From contig JAUQYT010000057.1 of NCBI GenBank assembly GCA_030587605.1, positions 1-16,554 on the forward strand: DNA of 16,554 bases. Direction: 5' to 3'. A model generated the notes under the pieces. It saw only the letters and a program-made list of their open reading frames with translations, did no database searches and was not told the origin of the DNA. Positions 1 to 7,241 of the stretch are shown here, one piece after another (positions within the stretch are counted from its first letter, which is position 1; each line of letters begins with the position of its first letter). Position numbers and translations under genes: made by a program. This DNA is from Candidatus Njordarchaeum guaymasense (GTDB lineage Archaea; Asgardarchaeota; Njordarchaeia; Njordarchaeales; Njordarchaeaceae).

Positions 1-86
1 ACGTGGGCTATGATGCTTGTGTTCCTTATCTTCTGTCTTTCATTCATTAGTTTCACAATTTCGTCTACCTGCTTGTATCTTCCCAA
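1..86 (-). CDS. fusA: Elongation factor 2 (archaeal EF-2), N-terminal 28 codons, cut by window edge
   Basis: Read on the minus strand from a TTG at 84-86, the translation starts MGRYKQVDEIVKLM and continues NERQKIRNTSIIAHV. This closely follows the start of archaeal EF-2, where an IRN-x-x-I-x-AHV stretch leads into the DHGKTT P-loop; the P-loop itself would lie just outside the window. A stop codon (90-92) sits two codons upstream, so TTG is the only sensible start. A good Shine-Dalgarno site (GGAGG on the minus strand, 96-100) lies 9 nt before it. EF-2 is the GTPase that moves tRNA and mRNA through the ribosome. Only about 4% of the protein is visible, so another translational GTPase cannot be fully excluded, but IF5B and EF-1alpha have different N-termini. 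Confidence 0.8.
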   Translation of the reverse strand, partial: MGRYKQVDEIVKLMNERQKIRNTSIIAH

Positions 87-220
87 GGTTTACAGCCTCC
101 GATGTAACACCAAGAACAAATGTTCTCATTTGCAACTACAAAACACTAGAAACACTCAATTCAGTCAGTGTTGCTGCGTTTCGCTAGATGATGGAATGGA
201 TATTTGGAAATAAAGGTAGC

Positions 221-235
221 GGAATATAAAAGTTT
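221..235 (-). promoter_or_regulatory. Candidate BRE/TATA promoter for the EF-2 gene
   Basis: The minus strand reads GGAAACTTTTATATTCC across this site: a purine-rich BRE-like stretch followed by TTTTATATT. Transcription would begin about 25 nt downstream, near 200, giving a leader of roughly 110 nt that includes the GGAGG ribosome-binding site. This is the best TATA-like match pointing towards the EF-2 start. Confidence 0.5.
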
Positions 236-353
236 CCCTAACAATTTCCGAAAAACAATGCCAGTCAATTAAACCTAACAAAAGTTACGGCAACGTCAAG
301 CGTCAGATAGCTTTGCGTATCTGTCCCTAATCAGACTGATCACAAGGTCTTAT

Positions 354-371
354 GATCAAACGTTTTAATAG
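354..371 (+). promoter_or_regulatory. Candidate BRE/TATA promoter for the 102-aa gene
   Basis: The sequence GATCAAACGTTTTAATAG resembles an archaeal BRE plus TATA element. It matches 16 of 18 positions of the element at 12965-12982 in front of the winged-helix regulator. Transcription would start near 392-396, about 40-50 nt before the likely start codons of the downstream gene. Confidence 0.5.
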
Positions 372-431
372 GTTTCCAGACCCATGTCATCCATGACCTT
401 CTTCTCATAGGTCCAGAGCATCAAACCGCGC

Positions 432-740
432 GTGGCTAGGAAAATGTATACGCATTACATCTCAATAGCGCAGCTACTTGACACGACAGGAGAGGGCATC
501 GCGGAATTCAGGATAGAGATAGCCGTTTCAGGAACGTTGGAGGACATTAGTTCCAGCTATGAATATTCCCAGTGCGGGGTTGATGAGGAAGGAAGAGAAC
601 TCTACGTTTCCCCATGGCTCAACCTCAAGAGTGTTCTAGAAGAAGTTAAACGCATATCGAGTGAGCTCAAGCTACGTGGTAGGGATTTCGCGGTTTCCAG
701 TGATATGAGGAGTAGGGTCGTTGACACTCTGCAGGAATGA
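432..740 (+). CDS. Hypothetical protein, 102 aa
   Basis: I do not recognise this protein. It is small and soluble, with no signal peptide or membrane segment. The first half (about residues 5-60) looks like alternating beta strands, with one cysteine (QCGVDEEG). The second half contains a probable helix (SVLEEVKRISSELKL, about 67-81) and a charged C-terminus. The start is uncertain: GTG at 432 gives 102 residues, and an in-frame ATG at 444 gives 98; neither has a good Shine-Dalgarno site. It is preceded by a plausible promoter and is divergent from the EF-2 gene. It is followed by a 198-nt gap before hypF, so it need not be part of the hyp locus. That it is a real gene is inferred from the open frame, the promoter and protein-like composition. 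Confidence 0.6.
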   Translation: MARKMYTHYISIAQLLDTTGEGIAEFRIEIAVSGTLEDISSSYEYSQCGVDEEGRELYVSPWLNLKSVLEEVKRISSELKLRGRDFAVSSDMRSRVVDTLQE

Positions 741-856
741 ATACCAGTGTGGTTTTGGCTGACTACGTTTCTACAAGCCCTTAGTCTTGAGCGGGGCATT
801 CACCTCATTACTGGTTTGCTTACGTATAGGTTCATTAGAGAGGTATTTGTTCTATC

Positions 857-866
857 GTTTACATAC
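857..866 (+). promoter_or_regulatory. Possible TATA element upstream of hypF
   Basis: An AT-rich stretch (ATCGTTTACATACG, centred near 862) lies about 75 nt before the hypF ATG. It is the best TATA-like candidate in the 741-938 gap but is weak, and the gap holds no other recognisable feature. Confidence 0.25.
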
Positions 867-938
867 GTGGATTAATCAGCGGAACTCATTCATCTACTAA
901 GTGTCTCTTACGAAGTCCTTGGATGTGTTTGTGTTTCT

Positions 939-3227
939 ATGCTGAGAGCTGAGATACTGGTTACCGGCATAGTTCAAGGAGTGGGCTTCCGCCCATTCAT
1001 ATTCAGAATCGCCGTCAAGAACAAGCTGGTGGGCTACGTCAGGAACCGTGGGGATGCCGGTGTCGAGATACTGGTCGAGGGGGAGAGAAAAGACATTGAC
1101 ACATTCATAAGAGACATTAAGGAGAATAAGCCGCCGCTCGCCCAGATTTATGACTTGAGGGTCAAATACCTGGATGGTGCAGGTGAGGCTTTCACTGATT
1201 TCTCCATCTATGGGAGTTCAAGTGAAAGAGAACACTCAGGATCTGTTATACCTCCTGATGTAGCTATCTGCGATCAGTGCGCGAAAGAACTTAGAGACTA
1301 CCCGAATAGGAGACATGACTACTTTTTCACAACTTGCACTGATTGTGGGCCCAGGTATACTACTATCCTTGGTCTACCGTATGATAGGCCGAACACAACA
1401 ATGCAGGATTTCGAGATGTGTGATGACTGCAAGAGGGAGTACGGTTCTCCTGCGAATAGGAGGTTTCACGCCCAAACGATTGCTTGTCCCACGTGTGGAC
1501 CAAGAGTGTATTTGCTCGAAAAGGACGGCTCCAGATTTGAGTGCGAAGATCCAATAAGGACGGCTGGTAGGCTTATTGAGGAGGGTTACATCTTAGCCAT
1601 CAAGGGCAATGGCGGGTTCCATGTTGCTACATCTACCTTGAAGGCTGCGCCGTTGGAGCGACTTAGGAAGGTGAAGCACCGTTCTCAGAAGCCGTTTGCC
1701 ATAATGTCACCTAACGTTGAGACTGTGCGAACATTTGCTGAGATTAATGAGCAAAAGGAGAGACTTCTCAGTTCGTACATCAGACCAATAGTTCTGTTAG
1801 ACAAGAGCGAGGGTTATTGTCTCTCGGATCTTGTTGCTCCGGGATTGCATAATGTTGGTGTTATGTTACCTTATACTGGGTTGCATTTGATGTTGTTTGA
1901 TAATGTAAGCGAGCCTGCGTTTGTGATGACGAGCGCTAACCCGCCTGGTGAGCCTATAGTGATCGAGAATGAGAAGGCAGTTAAGGAATTGGGGGGGAAC
2001 CTGGTTGATTACCTGCTCGTGCACAACAGAAGGATTGCGCATAGGTGTGATGACTCTGTCGTGCGGATTTCCTCGCTGGGAACGCAGAGCATCATCAGAA
2101 GATCGAGGGGATTCGCTCCCGCACCTGTCCAACTCAATGGAAACGCTAGATTCTGTACCTTGGCTGTGGGAGGAGAGTACAATGTTACATCATGCGTCCT
2201 GCTGGGAAACAAAGCTTTCATCTCGCAACATGTAGGGGATGTGGAAAAGTACGAGACATACATGTTCCTAAAGCAGGCAACAAAGCATCTTGTTGATTTG
2301 ACGAATGCTGATGTGGAACTTGTGGCCTGCGACTTGCATCCCAAGTTTGCAAGTACCATGCTTGCCAAGGAACTTGGGGAAGAGTTCAAGGTGAATGTGG
2401 TGCAAGTTCAGCACCATCATGCTCATGTTGCGTCGCTCATGGCGGAGCACGCACTACCTGACATGGTTGGGATTTCTTGCGATGGAGCAGGTTACGGAAC
2501 TGACGGAAATGTATGGGGCGGTGAGGTGCTTTACTGTGCAGAAAATGGCAGGACTTTCGAGAGACTCGGACATCTACAAGAGCACCCTATGCCTGGGGGT
2601 GACCTGGCGGCGCTCTACCCGCTTAGAATGCTTAGTGGGCTGCTTCACCAACACGTTGAAGTCGCTGGGCGATTGCTTCGGTCAAATAGTTCTCATTTTC
2701 CACACGGTGGAGTTGAAGCGGATATCGTGATGAAGCAACTTGAATCTGGGCGAAGCCCATTGACTTCAAGTTGTGGACGTGTACTAGACGCAGTTTCATC
2801 GCTCTTGGGAATATGCTATGAGAGAAGTTACGAAGGGGAACCTGCAATGAAACTTGAGTCCGCAGCTCTGACAGGCAGCGACAAGTTCAATCTCAAACCC
2901 GAGATCAGTGATGGGAATATAATTCAAACAGATAATCTGATAATGGCTGTGTACGAAAACTTGAAAAAAGTGAGTGTTCACGATCTTGCCTTTTCAGCGC
3001 AAGCATACATCGCCAGAAGTCTAGCTGAACTTGCTATCCACGAGGCTGACCGCCTAGGTGTCAAGCACATAGGCTTCACTGGCGGCGTGGCATACAACAA
3101 TCACATTTCCTCTACTATACGAGAGGTAGTTGCCTCACGTGGTTACAAGTTCTACGTCCACAACATGATTCCTCCTGGCGATGGAGGACTCTCATTCGGC
3201 CAGGTCATAGTTGCAGGCTACAGTTAG
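939..3227 (+). CDS. hypF: Carbamoyltransferase HypF, hydrogenase maturation
   Basis: HypF converts carbamoyl phosphate and ATP to a carbamoyl adenylate and passes the carbamoyl group to the C-terminal cysteine of HypE, the first step in making the cyanide ligands of [NiFe] hydrogenase. All domains are visible in order. An acylphosphatase domain spans about 1-90, with VQGVGFRP (R18) and N36. Two C-x2-C-x18-C-x2-C zinc fingers follow (C111, C114, C133, C136 and C161, C164, C183, C186). A YrdC-like domain spans about 205-390. The Kae1-like carbamoyltransfer domain runs from about 400 to the end, with an HHHAH metal site at 492-496 and a GGVAYNN stretch near the C-terminus. The 762 residues match the usual family length of about 750. 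The ATG start is followed directly by the acylphosphatase strand. hypF lies 2.5 kb from hypC because a TIM-barrel gene and tnpB come between them. Confidence 0.97.
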   Translation: MLRAEILVTGIVQGVGFRPFIFRIAVKNKLVGYVRNRGDAGVEILVEGERKDIDTFIRDIKENKPPLAQIYDLRVKYLDGAGEAFTDFSIYGSSSEREHSGSVIPPDVAICDQCAKELRDYPNRRHDYFFTTCTDCGPRYTTILGLPYDRPNTTMQDFEMCDDCKREYGSPANRRFHAQTIACPTCGPRVYLLEKDGSRFECEDPIRTAGRLIEEGYILAIKGNGGFHVATSTLKAAPLERLRKVKHRSQKPFAIMSPNVETVRTFAEINEQKERLLSSYIRPIVLLDKSEGYCLSDLVAPGLHNVGVMLPYTGLHLMLFDNVSEPAFVMTSANPPGEPIVIENEKAVKELGGNLVDYLLVHNRRIAHRCDDSVVRISSLGTQSIIRRSRGFAPAPVQLNGNARFCTLAVGGEYNVTSCVLLGNKAFISQHVGDVEKYETYMFLKQATKHLVDLTNADVELVACDLHPKFASTMLAKELGEEFKVNVVQVQHHHAHVASLMAEHALPDMVGISCDGAGYGTDGNVWGGEVLYCAENGRTFERLGHLQEHPMPGGDLAALYPLRMLSGLLHQHVEVAGRLLRSNSSHFPHGGVEADIVMKQLESGRSPLTSSCGRVLDAVSSLLGICYERSYEGEPAMKLESAALTGSDKFNLKPEISDGNIIQTDNLIMAVYENLKKVSVHDLAFSAQAYIARSLAELAIHEADRLGVKHIGFTGGVAYNNHISSTIREVVASRGYKFYVHNMIPPGDGGLSFGQVIVAGYS

Positions 3228-3301
3228 AACTTAGAACCAGCCAACATGGAACCAAGTGCACGCAGGATTGGTCGAGCATAGGAATAGGGGATGAATAGCT
3301 C

Positions 3302-4372
3302 TTGTTTGTTCCGGCGCATACCATTTGGCTTTTGAACGACAAAGACATTAAGGCTCGCCTGAACATCTCGAAAGAGTTTCTTCGAGACGCATCCTACTCA
3401 TCGATAGGTTTTGAAGCTCTGCAGAAAGTGAACTCTTTTTCCAAGTCAAAGCGTGATGCTCAAGTATCAAAGACACGAAGAATAAGAAGGGACTTGTCAA
3501 GCGAGGGAGCAGAGACTTTTTTCTCAGTTCATACGCCTTACACCCCGATAGAGAGGTTCTGTCTAGCCTCAGAATCTCCAGTAGTAAGGAGAAAAACGAT
3601 CGAGGCTGTAAAGAAATGCGTTGAATTAGCGGAGGACATCGGGGCCCAGATAGTGAATACTCACCCAGGTGGGATAGTTGAGATCACGAGTGACGGCTTC
3701 AAGAACCCTTCAATGAAGAGAGCAACCCTAGACAGGCTCAAGGAATCCCTTGCCGATCTTGTTGCCTGGCTTGAGGGACGAGGAGTGACCTTATCGGTCG
3801 AGAACGTTCCCTACCCCTTAGAGGAAATAGTCGAAGGATACTCGCCCCTGATAGGCATCTTTCCAGGAGATCTTCTGGAGCTTGTTAGTGATATCGACTC
3901 AAGGAACCTTCGAGTCACAATCGACTTCTGCCATCTCTGGATAACCCATAAAACGCTCGGAGGATATATCGCAATCAGGAACAACGATTGCCAGCACGAA
4001 GACGTTAGTATCACTGATTACAGAGGACTATCCTCGTATGAGACAGAAGCAATTGAATCTCTTGCAACAAATCCGTTCGACGCGTTTGTCAAGTCACTCT
4101 GTGAGAAAGTTGCCCACATTCATGTTGCTGATTCTGACGGTGTCTATATTCCTGGGAAGAGCAGGGTGTATGAGGGTAAATCGCTAGGTGAAGGGGACCT
4201 GAACCTTGACGCCCTAGCTAACTCGTTGAGGGAAATTGAGCGCTGTTCAAGAAGGACTGGCCCCATGATGATCGTTCTTGAAGCCAAAGAAGCAAATCTA
4301 GCTGAACCCACGAACTCGCTGAAAAGCCTATCAAAATTGGCGAAATTGATCCGTAAGGAGAACGTCAAGTAA
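3302..4372 (+). CDS. Sugar phosphate isomerase/epimerase-like TIM-barrel protein (AP endonuclease 2 superfamily)
   Basis: The protein has the features of the xylose isomerase-like TIM-barrel superfamily, which includes endonuclease IV, sugar epimerases and isomerases. Probable metal or active-site residues lie at the ends of successive strands: SVHTP (H77), NTHPGG (H121), SVENVP (E167), TIDFCH (D208, H211), HIHVADSDG (H272, H274), the GEGDL loop (about 297-301) and VLEAKE (E327). The 356 residues are slightly long for the superfamily because of an insert near 225-250. The start is TTG at 3302: a stop codon lies two codons upstream at 3296, so no earlier start is possible, and GGGG at 3287-3290 may serve as ribosome-binding site. 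The substrate cannot be read from the sequence. It lies 74 nt after hypF on the same strand, but no known hydrogenase maturation step needs such an enzyme, so any link to the hyp genes is inference. Confidence 0.8.
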   Translation: MFVPAHTIWLLNDKDIKARLNISKEFLRDASYSSIGFEALQKVNSFSKSKRDAQVSKTRRIRRDLSSEGAETFFSVHTPYTPIERFCLASESPVVRRKTIEAVKKCVELAEDIGAQIVNTHPGGIVEITSDGFKNPSMKRATLDRLKESLADLVAWLEGRGVTLSVENVPYPLEEIVEGYSPLIGIFPGDLLELVSDIDSRNLRVTIDFCHLWITHKTLGGYIAIRNNDCQHEDVSITDYRGLSSYETEAIESLATNPFDAFVKSLCEKVAHIHVADSDGVYIPGKSRVYEGKSLGEGDLNLDALANSLREIERCSRRTGPMMIVLEAKEANLAEPTNSLKSLSKLAKLIRKENVK

Positions 4373-4420
4373 TCTCTCAGGATCGAGTCAAATGCTCATG
4401 ACTTTTCCACGAAATAAGGG

Positions 4421-4560
4421 GTGAACTGCGCTACCCTAAATAGTAGGGCTTCCTGTTTCAACAACAAGACTTGCAGGCACAACCTGTAGAGGTCTTGTCT
4501 CGACAGGCTCTAAGGGCCGTCCCAGCCCCGATAGTCCTCTATTCAGAATATTTATCGAGC
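4421..4560 (-). ncRNA. Possible omega RNA (reRNA) overlapping the 3' end of tnpB
   Basis: In IS200/IS605 elements the guide RNA scaffold for TnpB comes from the 3' end of tnpB and the element's right end, and the guide comes from flanking DNA. The arrangement here fits: the tnpB stop codon lies in a hairpin (CCCTA at 4434-4438 pairing with TAGGG at 4444-4448) followed by GTTCAC. The extent is a guess from related elements. No structure prediction was possible, so this remains inference from position. Confidence 0.3.
4434..4448 (-). repeat. Hairpin at the tnpB stop codon, probable right-end structure
   Basis: CCCTA (4434-4438) and TAGGG (4444-4448) form a 5-bp stem with a 5-nt loop that includes the TAG stop of tnpB. 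Similar hairpins lie at the right ends of tnpB-only elements. It could also act as a weak terminator. Confidence 0.45.
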
Positions 4561-5554
4561 CTCTGAAGTCTCTATCTTCGATTACTTCATTTTCTTGTGA
4601 GGTGTATTTAGGGTCCACCTTCAGAAATGTCCTGCCAGCTCTTTCAGCCTTGTAGGACAACATCTCAAAGAACTTTCCCCAAGAAGCGTCTAGTATTTTT
4701 TGAGCTAGATTACGGTTTCTCACCATGTTTGCTATCTTAAGATTCTCAACTGCTATTACCCCGTAATTCTTGATGTAGTATCTCGACAATTTATGCAGAA
4801 AATCGTCCCTTTGGTTGGTCAATTTCTTGTAGGCTTTGCTCAGTCTCAGGACAGCGTTGACTCGGTTAGAGGAGCTTTTCTTCTTTCTGCAAACACTCTT
4901 CTGAAAGCACCTTATCTTATCCAGTGTCTTTTGATAGTACCTAGGGTTCTCTATCTGCCTGGCTTCCGAGTCCGTCAGGAAGTACTTTACGCCAACATCG
5001 ACTCCTATAGCCTTCCCATTATAGGGTAGCGGTGAGGGACTATCCTCGATTTGGCACAACGCAAACCATCTACCCGTCGTTTCTCTCTTTATGATAATCC
5101 CTTTTATCTTCCCCTGACCGACCTCCCTGTGCAGTTTTATGGGAATGTCGCCAATTTTGGAGAGATGTAGCCTTCTGGTTCTGTAGTCGAGCCTGAAGCC
5201 GCTCTGGTTGAAGTTGAGCGTCTTATAATGTCCTTCTCCTTTAAACCTGAGGTTGCCGACATTCTTGCCTTTCTTCTTCAACCCGGTGAGAGCCTTCAGG
5301 TTGTAGTGCAGCTGGTTATTCACCATCTGCAGGACCTTTGAGTAGACCTCGTTAAGCATAGGGTTCTCTTTCTTCAAGCTAACCAATAGGGATTGGAGAT
5401 CTTTCTTATCAGTTCTCCGGTTATCCCTGTTAGCTTGTTTCTTGACTTCAAGTAGCTTGTTGTACAGCCACCTGCATATCTCTATGTTCCTCGATAGTCG
5501 ACCTTCAGCTTCCTTGTTTGGGTACAGCCTGAACTTGTAGTTAAGCAGGAACAT
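4436..5554 (-). CDS. tnpB: TnpB RNA-guided nuclease-like protein (OrfB_IS605), zinc ribbon missing
   Basis: TnpB proteins are RNA-guided DNA nucleases encoded by IS200/IS605 elements and ancestral to Cas12. The N-terminus (LNYKFRLYPNKE) and the RuvC fold are typical. All three catalytic acids are present: D186 in GVDVGVKYFL, E270 in VIAVENLKI, and D329 in DRDFRGSINIL. However, the four-cysteine zinc ribbon that normally lies between the YTSQ motif and the last catalytic Asp is absent. Here YTSQ (317-320) is followed by only six residues before DRD, where about 25-35 residues with two CxxC pairs are usual. The rest of the 372 residues is open without a frameshift and ends in the familiar ETGSP tail. 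It may be a decayed or a repurposed copy. The ATG start sits downstream of an AT-rich promoter-like stretch (5606-5616). Confidence 0.9.
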   Translation of the reverse strand: MFLLNYKFRLYPNKEAEGRLSRNIEICRWLYNKLLEVKKQANRDNRRTDKKDLQSLLVSLKKENPMLNEVYSKVLQMVNNQLHYNLKALTGLKKKGKNVGNLRFKGEGHYKTLNFNQSGFRLDYRTRRLHLSKIGDIPIKLHREVGQGKIKGIIIKRETTGRWFALCQIEDSPSPLPYNGKAIGVDVGVKYFLTDSEARQIENPRYYQKTLDKIRCFQKSVCRKKKSSSNRVNAVLRLSKAYKKLTNQRDDFLHKLSRYYIKNYGVIAVENLKIANMVRNRNLAQKILDASWGKFFEMLSYKAERAGRTFLKVDPKYTSQENEVIEDRDFRGSINILNRGLSGLGRPLEPVETRPLQVVPASLVVETGSPTI

Positions 5555-5605
5555 GAATAGCCAGCTTCCCCATCAAGTACACTGCTTGCCTCAAGACGCG
5601 CAAAC

Positions 5606-5616
5606 AATATATTATA
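5606..5616 (-). promoter_or_regulatory. Candidate TATA element for tnpB
   Basis: The minus strand reads TATAATATATT here, about 55 nt upstream of the tnpB ATG, which would give a leader of about 30 nt. The surrounding 5555-5723 region between the divergent tnpB and hypC is AT-rich and has no other gene. Confidence 0.35.
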
Positions 5617-5692
5617 CGCAACGTGGGATATATACAAACCATTGGAGGCTCATATCACCAATCCAAATAATAGTACCTGCTGGCCGACGGTG

Positions 5693-5700
5693 TTAAATAT
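5693..5700 (+). promoter_or_regulatory. Candidate TATA element for hypC
   Basis: TTAAATAT lies 24-31 nt before the hypC ATG, a distance that would give a leaderless transcript. A second AT-rich candidate, ATATATAC at 5628-5635, would give a leadered mRNA that includes the GGGAGG site at 5705-5710. Either way hypC seems to have its own promoter downstream of the tnpB insertion. Confidence 0.4.
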
Positions 5701-5723
5701 CTGTGGGAGGTTTTGCTTTTGAC

Positions 5724-5954
5724 ATGTGCTTAGCAATACCGGCCAAAGTGCTTGAGGTTAAGGCGGACACAGCCAAGGTAGACTTTGGCAATGGAACCAT
5801 AAAGAATGTGAGTGTCGCCTTACTTGACAAGGTTCGTGTGGGTCAGTACGTAATAGTGCATGCTGGTTTTGCTATCCAGGTCATGGATGAGCGTGAGGCT
5901 AGGAAAACTTTGGATCTGTGGCAGGAAATGCTTGGGGTTCCGCAACTTGAGTAG
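5724..5954 (+). CDS. hypC: Hydrogenase maturation chaperone HypC
   Basis: HypC is a small OB-fold chaperone that binds HypD and carries the Fe(CN)2CO unit to the hydrogenase large-subunit precursor. The protein of 76 residues begins MCLAIPAKV, and Cys2 is the invariant residue that contacts HypD and iron. The strand pattern VDFGNGTIKNVSVALLD and the VRVGQYVIVHAGFAIQVMDE stretch are diagnostic. The frame is open back to a GTG at 5703, but the start must be the ATG at 5724, because the family requires M-C at the N-terminus. A Shine-Dalgarno site, GGGAGG (5705-5710), lies about 13 nt before it. It is the first gene of the hypC-B-A-D series. Confidence 0.96.
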   Translation: MCLAIPAKVLEVKADTAKVDFGNGTIKNVSVALLDKVRVGQYVIVHAGFAIQVMDEREARKTLDLWQEMLGVPQLE

Positions 5955-6073
5955 TCTGGTTATAGAAGCGGGCACGATTCTGACTGAATAGGGTTCCAAG
6001 AGATTTATGAATAGAGTGTTTTGGTGACAGCGCTTTCGTCTACCGAGAGATTCATTGTTGTGGTGGGAGACAG

Positions 6074-6760
6074 TTGAGCAAGGTCATAAAGTCTGAGGAA
6101 GGAGAGTCACTCGATATTGAGCTTGATGCAGATCTGCTCAAAGAGAACGAAAGAATTGCTGAAGAGAATAAGAAGTTCTTGAAGAAGCATGGTGTCGTAG
6201 CGATAGACGTAATGGGATCAGTTGGGTCAGGGAAGACCACCCTAATCGAACAGCTGGTTCAAAGACTCAAAGGAAAGTATAAGTTGGCTGCCCTAGATGG
6301 AGACTTGAATACGACAATAGATGCAGACTTGATTGGGAGACACGGCGTTGAGAGCATCCAGATCAATACGGGAAAAGAATGTCACCTAGATGCCAACTTG
6401 GTTAGGAAAGCTTTGAAGGAAATGGACTTGGGTGACATTGACCTGATCTTTATTGAAAACGTCGGTAATCTCATATGCCCGTCAGACTTCCCCTTGGGCT
6501 CGTCCAAGAGGATCGTGGTGATTAGTGTTACTGAAGGACCTTATATGGTTTTGAAACACCCGCTCACCTTCGCTAGAGCTGATGTTGTTGTAATAAACAA
6601 GATTGACCTCGCTGGCCCCATGGACGTTGACCCGGATAAATTAGAAAGAGATGCTAAGAAAGTGAAACCAGAACTCAAAATCGTGAAAACCTGTCTCAAG
6701 GCAGGCAAAGGTGTTGAAGAAGTTATCAAGGCATTGGATTTGCCATCGTTATTGAAGTAG
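6074..6760 (+). CDS. hypB: Nickel-inserting GTPase HypB
   Basis: HypB is a SIMIBI-class GTPase that works with HypA to insert nickel into the hydrogenase large subunit. Visible motifs are the Walker A loop GSVGSGKTT (48-56), DGDLNTTIDADL (75-86), the metal site around C103-H104 (NTGKECHLD) with C135 (NLICPSDF), which would bridge the dimer, and the G4 motif NKID (175-178). The 228-residue protein lacks the N-terminal CxxCGC motif and histidine-rich tract of many bacterial HypB proteins, as is usual for archaeal ones. The start is TTG at 6074, 4 nt after GTGGGAG (6063-6069). The 119-nt gap after hypC contains an AT-rich stretch (about 6002-6013) that might be an internal promoter. Confidence 0.96.
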   Translation: MSKVIKSEEGESLDIELDADLLKENERIAEENKKFLKKHGVVAIDVMGSVGSGKTTLIEQLVQRLKGKYKLAALDGDLNTTIDADLIGRHGVESIQINTGKECHLDANLVRKALKEMDLGDIDLIFIENVGNLICPSDFPLGSSKRIVVISVTEGPYMVLKHPLTFARADVVVINKIDLAGPMDVDPDKLERDAKKVKPELKIVKTCLKAGKGVEEVIKALDLPSLLK

Positions 6761-6823
6761 CTCTAATTTGGGATAGATCTGTTTTTCCAAAAGCGATTAG
6801 TGGTTATAGGCGACTGATGAGAT

Positions 6824-7237
6824 ATGCATGAGTTTTCCGTGACCCAACAGATAGTCCAGACTGTGCTCGAAGAAGCAAAGAAGCACAATGCTAAGCGAGT
6901 CACATCAGTTCACCTAATAATCGGCAAGTTGACGTTCTTAGGAATAGACCAAATCAAGTTCTCTTATCGCCTACTGGTTAAAGGTACTATGATGGAGCAT
7001 TCAAAGTTACTCGTAGAGCAGATGGAACCCACAGTCAGATGTGCTAGCTGCGGTTACGAGGGTCCAGCCAAATATATGGATGATCCAGCTTTCCATTTCG
7101 CTATCCCGACCTTGACCTGCCCAAAGTGCGGGGAGCAAGTCACCATCAAGCTGGGGAGGGAATGCACCATCAAGAACATTGGAATAGTCACGAATGGGGA
7201 AAGCGGCGATACCCGAGAGGAGGAAGGAGGAGAGTAA
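6824..7237 (+). CDS. hypA: Nickel chaperone HypA
   Basis: HypA binds nickel and hands it over for insertion into [NiFe] hydrogenase, together with HypB. The N-terminus MHEFSV supplies the invariant nickel ligand His2. The zinc-binding site is formed by C73-x2-C76 (CASCG) and C99-x2-C102 (CPKCG), separated by 22 residues; this longer spacing is common in archaeal HypA. The protein has 137 residues. Its last 15 residues are rich in Glu and Gly, and the purine-rich codons for this tail also form the ribosome-binding site of hypD. It starts at ATG 6824, 63 nt after hypB; a T-run at 6782-6786 in that gap could cause partial termination. Confidence 0.96.
   Translation: MHEFSVTQQIVQTVLEEAKKHNAKRVTSVHLIIGKLTFLGIDQIKFSYRLLVKGTMMEHSKLLVEQMEPTVRCASCGYEGPAKYMDDPAFHFAIPTLTCPKCGEQVTIKLGRECTIKNIGIVTNGESGDTREEEGGE
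7226..7230 (+). promoter_or_regulatory. Ribosome-binding site for hypD inside the end of hypA
   Basis: GGAGG lies 11 nt before the GTG at 7242 and within the last codons of hypA. It favours GTG 7242 over the in-frame ATG at 7194, which has no comparable site. It also suggests translational coupling of hypA and hypD. Confidence 0.55.
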
Positions 7238-7241
7238 GGAA

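Larger units (their letters stand above)
87..431. other. Divergent intergenic region between the EF-2 gene and the 102-aa gene
   Basis: No convincing gene, tRNA or repeat array is seen here. The region holds the EF-2 ribosome-binding site and promoter on the minus strand, and on the plus strand a promoter-like element at 354-371. Two TGATCA palindromes (337-342 and 353-358) start 16 bp apart just upstream of that element, but nothing else supports them as operators. Confidence 0.5.
4421..5554 (-). mobile_element. IS200/IS605-family tnpB-only element (IS1341 type), left end unresolved
   Basis: A tnpB gene stands alone, with no Y1 tnpA transposase nearby, on the strand opposite to its neighbours and inside the hyp locus, as expected of an IS1341-type insertion. 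Just past the gene's 3' end the minus strand has a small hairpin (4434-4448) and then GCAGTTCAC, the kind of hairpin plus short conserved sequence seen at the right ends of such elements. I place the right end near 4421 on that basis. The left end, upstream of the tnpB start and before hypC, shows only a small CTTG/CAAG dyad at 5585-5595 and is not defined. Confidence 0.5.

Noticed and set aside
10..213. Plus-strand open frame of 67 codons
   Set aside because: It runs antisense to the EF-2 start, its ribosome-binding site and leader, has a cysteine/serine-rich composition unlike a folded protein, and has no promoter or ribosome-binding site.
337..358. Two TGATCA palindromes starting 16 bp apart before the 102-aa gene
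   Set aside because: Six-base palindromes are expected by chance and there is no third copy or other support.
2009..2389. Minus-strand open frame of 126 codons inside hypF
   Set aside because: It lies wholly opposite well-conserved HypF sequence and has no family resemblance or start signals; it is a shadow of hypF codon use.
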